Assembly: GCA_965228435.1 (NCBI GenBank) | Contig: OZ245818.1 | Coordinates: 3,782,001-3,846,000, forward strand | DNA: 64,000 nucleotides | Direction: 5' to 3' | From: Hoeflea_A sp965228435 | GTDB lineage: Bacteria; Pseudomonadota; Alphaproteobacteria; Rhizobiales; Rhizobiaceae | Shown here: positions 49,651 through 58,294 of the stretch, in pieces | How positions within the stretch are numbered: position 1 is the stretch's first letter | Layout: every line of letters starts with the position of its first letter | Translations under genes and position numbers: made by a program | The notes under the pieces: generated by a model | Seen by the model: only the letters and a program-made list of their open reading frames with translations | What the model was told of the DNA's origin: nothing | Database searches by the model: none

Positions 49651-51003
49651 TCAGGCTCTTTCGAAACCGCGGGCGACTTCCCAGTCGGTTACGACCCGGT
49701 CGAACTCTTCCTGTTCCCACTCGGCGCAGCGGACGTAGTGGGCGACGACGCCATCGCCCATCGCCGATTTGAGCATGGCCGAACCGCGCAGGCATTCGGT
49801 GGCCGCGCGCAATGTGGGCGGAATATCGGGTGCTTCGGTCGCGTCATAAATGTCGCCGGCGGTCGGCGGTGCAAGTGCCAGCTTCTCTTCGATACCGGCA
49901 ATACCGGCGGCGAGCTGGGCCGCCAGGGCCAGATAGGGATTGATGTCGGAACCGCCGATGCGGCACTCGATTCGGACACCGGATGTGCCTTCTCCGCACA
50001 GCCTGTAGCCGGCCGTGCGGTTGTCGATGGACCAGACCGATTTGGTCGGAGCGAAAGTGCCCTTGGCGAATCTCTTGTAGCTGTTCACGTAAGGCGCCAG
50101 GAACACCATGATATCGGCGGTGTACTTCAGCAGCCCGGCAACGTAGTGGCGCATCAGACCCGACATGCCGTGGTCGGCGCCGGCGTCCTGGAAGGCATTG
50201 CCGCCATCGTGCCACAGCGACTGATGAATGTGGGACGAGCTGCCGACGCGTCGGTGGTCCCATTTCGGCAGAAAGGTTGCCGCGTGTCCGTTCATCCAGG
50301 CGATTTCCTTGACGGCATGCTTGGCGATGGTGTGGTGGTCCGCGCAGGCCAGCGCCTCGGCATAGCGGATGTTCAATTCCTCCTGACCCGCCTCGGCCTC
50401 GCCCTTGGAATTTTCCACCGGCACGCCCATGGCGTAGAGGTGATTGCGCAGCGGCCGCATGACCGCCTCTTCCTTGGTGGTCTGGAAGATGTGGTAGTCT
50501 TCATTGTAGCCGCTGATCGGCTCCAGGTCGCGATAGCCGCTCTTGCGGATCTCGTCGAAACTCTTTTCGAACAGGAAGAACTCCAGCTCGGTCGCCATGA
50601 CGGGCGAGAGTCCCAAATCGGCGAGCCGCTCGATCTGGCGCTTGAGGACGGTGCGCGGCGCGTGCGGAACCTGATCATGGGTGTGGTGGTCGAGCACATC
50701 GCACAGAACCAGTGCCGTGCCTTCGAGCCAGGGGACCGTGCGCAGCGTCGACAGATCCGGTTTCATGACATAATCGCCATAACCGGATTCCCAACTGGTC
50801 GATGCGTATCCGTCCGGGGTCGCCATTTCCAGGTCGGTGGCCAGCAAATAGTCGCAGCAATGGGTTTCTTCCCAGGCGCTGTCAACGAAATGCCGGGCGA
50901 CGAAGCGTTTGCCCATCAGCCTGCCCTGCATGTCGACGATGCAGGCGAGCACGGTGTCGATCGTGCCGTCGGCGACGGCGGCTTTGAGTTCGTCGAAGGT
51001 CAT
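49651..51003 (-). CDS. Glutamine-synthetase-family protein (gamma-glutamyl-amine ligase-like)
   Basis: A 450-residue ATP-dependent ligase of the GlnA/PuuA/IpuC type. ATELEFFLFEKSFDEI carries metal-binding Glu residues; GQEELNIRYAEALACADHH and GSSSHIHQSLWHDGG are active-site stretches; RIECRIGGSDINPYLALAAQ is the C-terminal signature. It lacks the adenylylation Tyr region of true GlnA and resembles gamma-glutamylpolyamine/amine ligases. The start at 51003 (MTFDELKAAV) is chosen over upstream ATG 51015. Located between the TRAP binding protein (hairpin in the gap) and the alcohol dehydrogenase. Gamma-glutamylation of an imported amine is inferred. Confidence 0.87.
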   Translation of the reverse strand: MTFDELKAAVADGTIDTVLACIVDMQGRLMGKRFVARHFVDSAWEETHCCDYLLATDLEMATPDGYASTSWESGYGDYVMKPDLSTLRTVPWLEGTALVLCDVLDHHTHDQVPHAPRTVLKRQIERLADLGLSPVMATELEFFLFEKSFDEIRKSGYRDLEPISGYNEDYHIFQTTKEEAVMRPLRNHLYAMGVPVENSKGEAEAGQEELNIRYAEALACADHHTIAKHAVKEIAWMNGHAATFLPKWDHRRVGSSSHIHQSLWHDGGNAFQDAGADHGMSGLMRHYVAGLLKYTADIMVFLAPYVNSYKRFAKGTFAPTKSVWSIDNRTAGYRLCGEGTSGVRIECRIGGSDINPYLALAAQLAAGIAGIEEKLALAPPTAGDIYDATEAPDIPPTLRAATECLRGSAMLKSAMGDGVVAHYVRCAEWEQEEFDRVVTDWEVARGFERA

Positions 51004-51027
51004 GATCGGTTCCATCGATGGTGTTGC

Positions 51028-51048
51028 GGGGCAGGCAGGGCCTGCCCC
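51028..51048 (-). other. Intercistronic hairpin after TRAP binding-protein gene
   Basis: A 9-bp perfect stem (GGGGCAGGC with GCCTGCCCC) around a 3-base loop, 11 bases after the binding-protein stop on the minus strand and 24 bases before the glutamine-synthetase-like start. No U-tract. The third hairpin in this window that directly follows a binding-protein gene. Confidence 0.8.
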
Positions 51049-51059
51049 ACAGGATAACA

Positions 51060-52094
51060 TTAGCTGTAGCGATAGGGCCTGCCAGCTTTCTGCATGTCAT
51101 CATTGTACTTGCGGAAGATCTCGACAACCTTGGCCTTGGTCGGGCTTTCGGCGGCGATTTCGTCCCAGAACTTGACGGCGGCCTGTTCGACCTGAGCCCA
51201 TTCTTCGTCCGGAATGGTTGTCAGTTTCAGCTTGGTGCCATGGACGCGCAGGTGGGCTTCACCACCCCAGTACCACCATTGGCGATAGTAGTGCGACTGG
51301 TCCATGGCCATCTGCAACATCACCTTCAGGTGCTCTGGCAGCTCATTCCAACGCTCCATGTTGGCGAAGAAGGAGCCGGCCCAGGCGCCGGAGACATTGT
51401 TGGTGAGGAAGTAGTTGGTCACATCGGCCCAACCGACCGTGTAGTCCTCGGTGATGCCCGACCAGGCAATGCCGTCGAGTTCGCCGGTCTGTACCGCAAC
51501 CTCGATGTCTTCCCAAGGCAGTGTCACCGGCACCACGCCGAACTGCGACAGGAAGCGACCGGCCGTCGGGAAGGTGAAGACCCGCTTGCCCTTCAGATCT
51601 TCCAGGCTGTTGATCGGGTCCTTGGTGGCAAAGTGACAGGGGTCCCACGCGCCGGCTGAGATGTGCTTGACGCCGACAGCCGAATATTCTTCGTCCCAGA
51701 TCTCCTTCAGGCCGTACTGGTTGAACAGGACCGGAACGTCGAGCGAATAGCGCGAAGCGAAGGGGAAGTAGCCGCCGAAGACGGTGACTTCGGTTGGCGA
51801 GGCCATGGAGTCGTCGTCCGACTGGACGGCGTCGATGGTGCCTTTCTGCATGGCACGGAACAGTTCTCCGGTCGGAACAAGCTGGTCGGCAAAGAACAGC
51901 TCGATTTCCATCTGGCCTGCTGCGGCGGTGTTGAAGGCGTCGATAGACGGCTTGATTACATGCTCGGCGAGTGCCGGGCCGGCATAGGTTTGCATGCGCC
52001 ACTTGATCGGCGCCTGGGCCTTGACGGCCGGTGCGGCAAGGGTGGCGGCGCCGGCAATGCCGGCGGTCTTCAGGAAATTACGTCGTGACGTCAT
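51060..52094 (-). CDS. TRAP transporter substrate-binding protein DctP
   Basis: A 344-residue periplasmic binding protein with a twin-arginine signal (MTSRRNFLKTAGIAGAATLA to VKAQ). KWRMQTYAGPALAEHVIKP and GKRVFTFPTAGRFLSQFGVV are DctP segments; ELDGIAWSGITEDYTVGWAD precedes the dimer helix. Fourth gene of the RpiR-controlled operon, after DctM. Export by Tat suggests folding, perhaps with a cofactor or metal, before secretion; several DctP proteins do this. Ligand unknown. Confidence 0.9.
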   Translation of the reverse strand: MTSRRNFLKTAGIAGAATLAAPAVKAQAPIKWRMQTYAGPALAEHVIKPSIDAFNTAAAGQMEIELFFADQLVPTGELFRAMQKGTIDAVQSDDDSMASPTEVTVFGGYFPFASRYSLDVPVLFNQYGLKEIWDEEYSAVGVKHISAGAWDPCHFATKDPINSLEDLKGKRVFTFPTAGRFLSQFGVVPVTLPWEDIEVAVQTGELDGIAWSGITEDYTVGWADVTNYFLTNNVSGAWAGSFFANMERWNELPEHLKVMLQMAMDQSHYYRQWWYWGGEAHLRVHGTKLKLTTIPDEEWAQVEQAAVKFWDEIAAESPTKAKVVEIFRKYNDDMQKAGRPYRYS

Positions 52095-52152
52095 GTCGTC
52101 CTCCGATTTCTTCGTTGTGAATTGGCATTCCCGCTCCTTTGCGGAGTTCTTG

Positions 52153-53475
52153 TCAGTTCCCGTAAACGGTTTCTGGAAGCCAGAGCGCGATCTGCGGGAA
52201 CAGCATGATCAGCGCCAGGCAGGCGATCATCACTCCGACGAAGGGAATGATGGAACTGTAGATGTCGGAAAGCCTGATCTCCGGCGGCGCCATGGCGCGC
52301 ATCAGGAACAGGTTGTAGCCAAAGGGTGGCGTCATGTAGGCGATCTGCGTGGTGATGGTGTAGAGCACCCCGTACCAGATGAGATCGAAACCGAGCACCT
52401 TGACCAGCGGTACGTAGAGCGGCGCGACGATGACGAGCATCGCCGTATCGTCGAGGAACGTACCCATGATCAGGAAGCTGAGTTGCATCAGGATGAGGAT
52501 CATCCACGGGTCGAGCCCGAGCTGTTCGGTGAACAGGTTGTCGATCGCCTTGACGGCACCCAGACCGTCGAAGACGGCACCGAAACCCAATGCTGCCAGG
52601 ATGATCCACATGAACATGCAGGAGATCGCCAGGGTCTGACGGGTGCTGTTCTCAAACACTTCACGGGTCATGCGGCCGCGCAGCACGGCCGCGGCAAAGG
52701 CGGTGATGGCGCCGATAGCGGAGCTCTCGACCAGCGACGTCCAGCCGTTGACGAACGGAACCATCATGGCTGCGAAGATCGCCAGCGGCAGGATGCCGGC
52801 TTGCAGCAGCTTTAGTTTTTCTGCGCGCGGCATGGTGCGCGCCTCGTCCTTCAGCACCGGCCCGAGCGACGGCTGAAAGTGGCAGCGGATGGCGATGTAC
52901 AGGATGAACAAGCCGGCCATCAGCAACCCCGGCACGACCCCGGCAAGCCATAGTTGACCGACCGGCTGACGCGCAATCATGGCGTAAAGCACCAGCACGA
53001 CCGATGGGGGCACAAGGATTCCAAGCGACGACCCGGCCTGAATCACCCCGGTCACCATGCGTTTGTCGTAACCGCGGCGAAGCAGCTCCGGCAGAGCGAT
53101 GGTCGCGCCGATCGCCATGCCGGCAACGGACAGGCCATTCATCGCAGAGACCAGCACCATCAGTCCGATGGTGCCGATGGCAAGGCCACCGCGGACCGGG
53201 CCCATCCAGACATGGAACATCCGGTAGAGGTCGTCGGCCAGTTTCGATTCCGACAGCACGTAACCCATGAAGATGAACATCGGCAGAGTCAGAAGCGGGT
53301 ACCACTTCATCAGTTTCATGCCCGCTGAAAACGGAATGTCCTGGCCACCGGTGCCCCAGAGAGCCAGCGCGGCGATGGCGGCAACCGCTCCAATAGCGCC
53401 GAAGACCCGCTGTCCGGTGAACAGCATCAGCATCATGGATGCGAACATGAAGATGGCGATCATCTCATGCGACAT
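52153..53475 (-). CDS. TRAP transporter large permease DctM
   Basis: A 440-residue membrane protein with about 12 helices. MLMLFTGQRVFGAIGAVAAI, the PMFIFMGYVLSESKLADDLY segment, GSSLGILVPPSVVLVLYAMI and AYMTPPFGYNLFLMRAMAPP are DctM hallmarks. The start at 53475 gives the usual short cytoplasmic N-terminus and overlaps the DctQ gene by 11 bases. A 58-base gap separates it from the binding-protein gene. Confidence 0.93.
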   Translation of the reverse strand: MSHEMIAIFMFASMMLMLFTGQRVFGAIGAVAAIAALALWGTGGQDIPFSAGMKLMKWYPLLTLPMFIFMGYVLSESKLADDLYRMFHVWMGPVRGGLAIGTIGLMVLVSAMNGLSVAGMAIGATIALPELLRRGYDKRMVTGVIQAGSSLGILVPPSVVLVLYAMIARQPVGQLWLAGVVPGLLMAGLFILYIAIRCHFQPSLGPVLKDEARTMPRAEKLKLLQAGILPLAIFAAMMVPFVNGWTSLVESSAIGAITAFAAAVLRGRMTREVFENSTRQTLAISCMFMWIILAALGFGAVFDGLGAVKAIDNLFTEQLGLDPWMILILMQLSFLIMGTFLDDTAMLVIVAPLYVPLVKVLGFDLIWYGVLYTITTQIAYMTPPFGYNLFLMRAMAPPEIRLSDIYSSIIPFVGVMIACLALIMLFPQIALWLPETVYGN

Positions 53476-54082
53476 CGGCCGGGCGCCCCCATGAATAACC
53501 CTTGATACAGGCAATGTCCTTGAACAGCTCGGACACCGCCTGCAGCAGCATCAGGAAAAAGCCGATGCACATGATCGTTTTGATCGGCCACAAGAAAGGT
53601 CGCCAGGCCGTAGGGCTGCGTTCCGCCCGACCGATCACCTCACCGGCAGCTTCCGGACCGCCGGTCAGGAACGCGCCGGCAAGTCCGGCAAAATAGGCTA
53701 TCGGGTCGTCGCCCCAATAACCCAGGGAATAGGCTGTTGAGCCGAGACCTCCATAGAGGAGCACGCCGAGATAGATGATCAGGAACAGCACGGTGAAGGA
53801 ATCGAACCAGGCTTTCTTGCGGGCGTTCCAGGATCCGTAGAACAGGTCCATGCGCACATTGGAACCAAGCTGGATCGAATAGGGGCCGCCCATGATGTAA
53901 TAGGCCACCATGGCGAATTGGGCGGTTTCGAGGGTCCACAAGGAGGGCAGGAAGAACGTCTTTGAAATGGACGACCAGAGCAGGACCGCCATCATGACGA
54001 AGAGGCCGTACATCATGATCCGGCCGATGCGGTAATTGACCGCGTCGACCACGCCGACATAGGCCGCCATGGCCCGGCTCAT
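53465..54082 (-). CDS. TRAP transporter small permease DctQ
   Basis: A 205-residue protein with four helices, the DctQ partner of the DctM encoded next. LETAQFAMVAYYIMGGPYSI and GSNVRMDLFYGSWNARKKAW are the family core. A loop of about 35 residues between helices 3 and 4 (SLGYWGDDPIAYFAG to AERSPTAW) is longer than usual. The start at 54082 overlaps the amidohydrolase stop by four bases (ATGA). Confidence 0.9.
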   Translation of the reverse strand: MSRAMAAYVGVVDAVNYRIGRIMMYGLFVMMAVLLWSSISKTFFLPSLWTLETAQFAMVAYYIMGGPYSIQLGSNVRMDLFYGSWNARKKAWFDSFTVLFLIIYLGVLLYGGLGSTAYSLGYWGDDPIAYFAGLAGAFLTGGPEAAGEVIGRAERSPTAWRPFLWPIKTIMCIGFFLMLLQAVSELFKDIACIKGYSWGRPADVA

Positions 54083-54849
54083 GGGGATATCTCCAGGTCG
54101 GCAATGGCCGCCTGCACCCATCCGGCCAGCAGTTCCGCCATTTCTGCCTGCCTTTGCGGCGTATCGATCAGATCGTTGCGGATCTCGATCATCACGTTGG
54201 CAAGGCCGTTACTGGATCCATGCAGGTTCAGGGTGTGAGAGACACCGTCGTCGGGTCCGTAGGGATCGTTCAGCCGGACTTGCATGTCGGTGAAGCGGCC
54301 GGCGATTGCCATCATCGCGGCGGCGAGACGCGGATCGTCTCCGTGGAGAATGCCGATTTCCGTCGTTCGCTTGCGGCCGTGATATATCGGGGTGAAGCTG
54401 TGAATGGTCACCAGCGCGGCACCCACGGAAGCCTTCGCAACTTCCTGTTCCAGGCATTCACGGAAAGGCTGGTAGATCTTCTCAACCCGCTCTTTGAGGG
54501 CTGCGTCAGACAGGTCTGTATTGCCGGGAATGGCGACAATCTCGCTGACGGCGGGAACGGCGTCCTTGGCGTCAGGCGGCCGGTTGCAATCATAGACCAG
54601 CCGGGACACGCAACCGACGACCAGAGGCGCGTTCAGGGTTCGGCTGAGCGTTTCGGCGACACCCAGTGCACCGGGATCCCACGCCACATGACTGCGGCGG
54701 GCGGCTTCATCCAGGCCCAAATCATTGAAAGCAGGTGGAATCCAGTTGGAAGCGTGTTCGCAAACCAGAAGCATGCGCCGATCGCCGGCCCCGTTGAGCA
54801 CCGCCACGACCTGGTCGGGGATCACTTCTGTCTGCTCTTCCAACAGCAT
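54079..54849 (-). CDS. N-formylglutamate amidohydrolase-like zinc hydrolase (HutG-type)
   Basis: A 256-residue metallo-hydrolase. The start at 54849 (MLLEEQTEVIPDQ) is chosen because the longer frame runs into the divergent RpiR gene. LLVCEHASNWIPP, then HVAWDPGALGVAETLSRTLN and LVTIHSFTPIYHGRKR carry the conserved Glu, His and zinc-binding residues; NVMIEIRNDLID ends the active site. Family enzymes deformylate N-formylglutamate or N-formylaspartate or hydrolyse related gamma-amides. No other hut genes are present, so histidine degradation is unlikely. First gene of the six-gene operon under RpiR-type operators; acting on a gamma-glutamyl or N-formyl compound made in the same pathway is inferred. 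Confidence 0.85.
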   Translation of the reverse strand: MLLEEQTEVIPDQVVAVLNGAGDRRMLLVCEHASNWIPPAFNDLGLDEAARRSHVAWDPGALGVAETLSRTLNAPLVVGCVSRLVYDCNRPPDAKDAVPAVSEIVAIPGNTDLSDAALKERVEKIYQPFRECLEQEVAKASVGAALVTIHSFTPIYHGRKRTTEIGILHGDDPRLAAAMMAIAGRFTDMQVRLNDPYGPDDGVSHTLNLHGSSNGLANVMIEIRNDLIDTPQRQAEMAELLAGWVQAAIADLEISP

Positions 54850-54912
54850 GTGAAAATAATTCTTCACACTCGGGGCAGCTGTCAATATAGTTACTGAAAA
54901 ATTTTCTTCACA
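54849..54912. promoter_or_regulatory. Two TGAA-N8-TTCA motifs (candidate RpiR operators)
   Basis: TGTGAAAATAATTCTTCACA (54849-54868) and ACTGAAAAATTTTCTTCACA (54893-54912) share xxTGAA-N8-TTCACA; the first has perfect 6-bp arms. They lie 44 bases apart, about four helical turns, in the 111-base divergent region between the hydrolase and RpiR genes, the first touching the hydrolase start. Typical of a dimeric regulator bridging two sites on one DNA face. Confidence 0.65.
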
Positions 54913-54960
54913 CGCGGTCGCCATGGGCATAGATTCTTCAACCTGAAAGGGACCGAGGCG

Positions 54961-55833
54961 TTGGAACCACAGCAGACAACCGTCGCCGAGCGACTGAATG
55001 CTCGTCAACTCGAGCTCACACGCGCCGAACGGCAAGTCTCTGACGTGATCCTCAGCAACTACCCGGCTTCCGGTCTTGGCAGCATCACCGAATTGGCTGA
55101 AGCGGCCGCGGTTTCCACCCCGACGATTGCCCGCATGGTGCAGAAGCTCGACTTTGCAGGCTATCCCGAGTTTCAGGCCAAGCTGCGTGAAGAGTTGAAC
55201 GACATCCTGTCCAATCCGATTGCCAAACGCGACACGTGGGTCGCCGCGGCGCCGGACCGGCACATCCTCAACCGCTTCACCCAGGAAGCAAGCGAGAACA
55301 TCCGAACCAGTCTGGAGCAGCTCGATCCCGAAGTGTTCGACCGCATCGCCGGCCTGATAGCCGATCCTGAACGCCGGGTGCATATTTCAGGCGGACGCAT
55401 CACCCAGACCTTGGCCAATTACCTGTTCCTGCATCTGCAGATGATCCGTTCCAACGTCGTTCTTGTGCCGTCGAATTCGAATGCGTGGCCGCACTATCTG
55501 CTCGATCTCAAGGAGGGTGACATCCTGGCGGTGTTCGATATCCGCCGCTACGAGAGCAGTACGCAGCTTTTGGCTGAAATGGCGCGCGAGCGCGGAGCCG
55601 AAATCATCCTTTTCACCGATCAGTGGCGCTCGCCCATCCAGGCCATCGCCAGCCATACGGTTTCGGCGCGCATTACGGTTCCTTCAGCGTGGGACTCCTC
55701 CATCGCGATTTTGCTGGTGGTCGAAGCGGCCATAGCGGCAGTCCAGGAGTTGCATTGGGACGAAACCCGAGGTCGGGCTGAAGAACTGGAGGCCATTTTC
55801 GATCGCACCGGTCTTTTCCGCAAATTCGTATGA
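54961..55833 (+). CDS. RpiR/MurR-family transcriptional regulator
   Basis: A 290-residue regulator with an N-terminal RpiR HTH (about 15-80; LGSITELAEAAAVSTPTIAR, then MVQKLDFAGYPEFQAKLREE) and a C-terminal SIS domain (about 125-260; RRVHISGGRITQTLANYLF, GDILAVFDIRRYESSTQLLA) that binds a phosphosugar or related effector in relatives. The start is a TTG at 54961 with only a weak ribosome-binding site. Divergent from the hydrolase-TRAP-ligase-dehydrogenase operon, which it very probably controls. Confidence 0.88.
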   Translation: MEPQQTTVAERLNARQLELTRAERQVSDVILSNYPASGLGSITELAEAAAVSTPTIARMVQKLDFAGYPEFQAKLREELNDILSNPIAKRDTWVAAAPDRHILNRFTQEASENIRTSLEQLDPEVFDRIAGLIADPERRVHISGGRITQTLANYLFLHLQMIRSNVVLVPSNSNAWPHYLLDLKEGDILAVFDIRRYESSTQLLAEMARERGAEIILFTDQWRSPIQAIASHTVSARITVPSAWDSSIAILLVVEAAIAAVQELHWDETRGRAEELEAIFDRTGLFRKFV

Positions 55834-55923
55834 ATGCCATCGCTGCGTGTGTCCGACACCTCGGTTGACGGGTGCGACCGTGCGCAGCCATATAGGGCTC
55901 TCAGAATTCGAGGGACGCCTTAA

Positions 55924-56904
55924 ATGGTTCGCAATCTCAGCCGCCGCCTGTTGAGTTCTCTGGGCTACTGGTTTGCCGACGGAGCCCTGAAGCGCCTGCA
56001 GCAGCCAGATGTCCCCGAGATGATGGCCGGGCTGACAGATCCAGTTCGTGATTATGCCGCCACCACGCTGAAGTTGCGCAAAGAGGGGCTCGAGGCGCTC
56101 AAGAGCTTGCACCGCCACGGCCGCCTGGCCCAGCAACTGCAGGGGATCTATTTTGAGGACCGGATGGCGGAAGCACTGGTGCGGCGTCACGGCCCGCGTT
56201 TTCTGTCAAAACGCAATGCGCACCTGTTTTCGCAGACCTATGAGGATTCGGTGCTGGCGGAGATCTTCGCCCGGATTGGAGAGACTGACCGGACATTCGT
56301 CGAAATCGGAGTTGAGAGCGGGCGTGAAAACGTAACGCGACTGTTGTTGTTGCTGGGTTGGCGCGGCGTCTGGATCGAAGCCGATGCGGGCCACTGCGCG
56401 ACGATTCGCGAGAATTTCGCAGAGGACATCAAATCTGGTCGCCTGCACCTGGTCGAGGCACTGGCGGAGCCGGAAACAATCCAGGAACGCATCGATTCCA
56501 CCGGCATCGGGCAGGAGATCGATCTCCTCAGCGTTGATATCGATCAGCACACGTCGCATGTCTTCCGGGCGATCGAAACGAAAGCGCGGGTAGCCTGTAT
56601 CGAATACAACGCCCACTTCGCACCCTCGGTGGAGTTCGAGGTGCCCTACGATCCAGACCGTTCCTGGGATGGATCCAATGTCTACGGCGCCAGCCTGAAG
56701 ACCCTGGAACTCATTGCGCGTGAGAAGCAGATGTCCCTGGTGGGCTGCGACCTGATTGGCGTCAACGGCTATTTCGTTGCCGACGATCAGCTAGGCGATC
56801 ATTTCCTCGAGCCGTTCACCGCGGAAATGCACTACCAGCCGCCGCGCTTTCCCTATGTGCGCGGCCGTCGTGGCCATCCGCTGCCGCCGACAGACGACGC
56901 ATAG
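55924..56904 (+). CDS. FkbM-like SAM-dependent methyltransferase-type protein
   Basis: A 326-residue cytosolic protein. After about 100 helical residues, FVEIGVESGRENVTRLLLLL (about 123-142) with the acidic end of the next strand, GVWIEAD, forms a Rossmann-like SAM-binding site; IDLLSVDIDQHTSHVFRAI is the next core strand with the active-site Asp. This matches the FkbM/methyltransferase-like group found near sugar- or cell-surface genes, although no such genes are adjacent. Substrate unknown. It stops four bases from a convergent GST gene. Confidence 0.7.
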   Translation: MVRNLSRRLLSSLGYWFADGALKRLQQPDVPEMMAGLTDPVRDYAATTLKLRKEGLEALKSLHRHGRLAQQLQGIYFEDRMAEALVRRHGPRFLSKRNAHLFSQTYEDSVLAEIFARIGETDRTFVEIGVESGRENVTRLLLLLGWRGVWIEADAGHCATIRENFAEDIKSGRLHLVEALAEPETIQERIDSTGIGQEIDLLSVDIDQHTSHVFRAIETKARVACIEYNAHFAPSVEFEVPYDPDRSWDGSNVYGASLKTLELIAREKQMSLVGCDLIGVNGYFVADDQLGDHFLEPFTAEMHYQPPRFPYVRGRRGHPLPPTDDA

Positions 56905-56907
56905 GCT

Positions 56908-57552
56908 CTAAGCGCCCGGTACACGCAGCGATTCGAACGAAACCATGACGTGTTCGGTATAGGCCGGGCGCGCGCAAAGCCGGTCGTAATAGGCCTCCAG
57001 GTCGGGCAGATCGGATCGCTCGAAAGCAACATTGTAGTAGCGGTACAGATTGGTGCCGAAACTAATATCGGCCAGCGTCATGTGGTCGCCGACCAGCCAT
57101 TCGTGTTTGGCGAGGCGGGCATCGGCGATGGCCATGAGCTGCCTGAGTTCGGCGACACCTTCGTCCACCAGCGGTTGGTTCCTGTCGGCCTGGCTGACCC
57201 GGATCATCTGCCAGAACACTTTGTATATGAGTGTCGGTGCGACCGAGGTCTTGGCCCACTCCATCCATTGGTCGATTGGGGCGCGCGCCACGGCGTCTGC
57301 AGGCCACAGGGCTTCTGCGCCGTGCCGGGAGGCCAGATAGCGGAGGATCGCCTGGCTTTCGAACAGGGTGACGTCACCGTCCTCAATGACCGGGACCCGG
57401 CCCATCGGGTTCATGGCAAGGAACTCCGGTGTGTCGTTGCCGCCAAAACTGCCGCCGATATCAAAGCGTCGATGTTCAATTCCCATTTCGGCCACGCCCC
57501 ACATGACCGCCTGCACGTTGCTTGATGTCGCGCGTCCATGAATCGTCAGCAT
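56908..57552 (-). CDS. Glutathione S-transferase family protein
   Basis: A 214-residue GST. The start at 57552 (MLTIHGRATSSNVQAVMW) gives the thioredoxin-like N-terminal domain at once; TSSN is the active-site Ser region and MGRVPVIEDGDVTLFESQAI the cis-Pro and glutathione gamma-Glu-binding stretch. The all-helical C-terminal half has LVGDHMTLADISFGTNLYRY. Theta/nu-like bacterial GST; detoxification or redox role, substrate unknown. Confidence 0.9.
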   Translation of the reverse strand: MLTIHGRATSSNVQAVMWGVAEMGIEHRRFDIGGSFGGNDTPEFLAMNPMGRVPVIEDGDVTLFESQAILRYLASRHGAEALWPADAVARAPIDQWMEWAKTSVAPTLIYKVFWQMIRVSQADRNQPLVDEGVAELRQLMAIADARLAKHEWLVGDHMTLADISFGTNLYRYYNVAFERSDLPDLEAYYDRLCARPAYTEHVMVSFESLRVPGA

Positions 57553-57633
57553 GCCCGGTCTCCGTTTATTGGAATGGCGAACGGGTATACTCAACCAAGC
57601 CAGCAGCGGCGGCAAGTCAAATGATAGCAACCT

Positions 57634-58179
57634 TCAGGATGCGCGGCCGAGCATGCGTTTCAGCGTTGCATCCTTGTCGATGACATGGTGCTTGAGGGCG
57701 GCTGCAACATGCAGGACCAGCACAATCATCAGCAGGTCGGCCAAAATCTCGTGTACTTCCGAAGCCTGTTCCGAAAGTGCCTTGTTCTCCGGCAATTGTG
57801 GAAGATGGAACAGACCGAAGAAAGACACGTCGTGGCCACCGGTGGATGACGTGATATAGCCGGAGAGAGGCATCGCGACGATCAGAACCAGCAGTGCGAT
57901 GTGGGCTGCCTTGGAGGCCATCTCCTGCCAATGCGGCATTTCGCAGACTTCGTCTGGGAAGCGCTGAATGATCCGCCAAAGCACGCGCCACGCACCGAGG
58001 ACAAGAATGATGATACCGATCGACTTGTGGAGATCGATCCACTCGCCGCGGCCTGGCCCGCGCGGCAGGCTGTCCATATAGAGACCGATTGCCAGCATCA
58101 CGATAATGAGGACGGCAATCGTCCAATGGTTGATGATTGAAATTGCGCCGAAGCGCGTCCCCTCGTCCTTGAGCGCCAT
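57634..58179 (-). CDS. Cytochrome b561 family protein
   Basis: A 181-residue inner-membrane dihaem cytochrome b with four helices. Candidate haem histidines: INHWTIAVLI (helix 1), LHKSIGIIILVLGAWR (helix 2), KAAHIALLVLIVAMPLSGYI (helix 3) and EILADLLMIVLVLHVAAALK with the following HHVIDKD (helix 4). The CybB-like group moves electrons from ubiquinol and can scavenge superoxide. Monocistronic. Confidence 0.9.
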   Translation of the reverse strand: MALKDEGTRFGAISIINHWTIAVLIIVMLAIGLYMDSLPRGPGRGEWIDLHKSIGIIILVLGAWRVLWRIIQRFPDEVCEMPHWQEMASKAAHIALLVLIVAMPLSGYITSSTGGHDVSFFGLFHLPQLPENKALSEQASEVHEILADLLMIVLVLHVAAALKHHVIDKDATLKRMLGRAS

Positions 58180-58294
58180 GATACCAGTCTCCGCCTACTG
58201 ATCCGTGCCCCCACACGGATTGTGCACGAAGCAAATTGGTTTGCAATCCTCAATTGATGAGAAGGTGCCCAGCAACCGCACGACGGCGAAAGGG

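Noticed and set aside
54079..54849. Histidine-utilisation (hut) operon
   Set aside because: Only a HutG-like gene is present; no hutH, hutU, hutI or hutF, and the neighbours are a TRAP transporter and a ligase.
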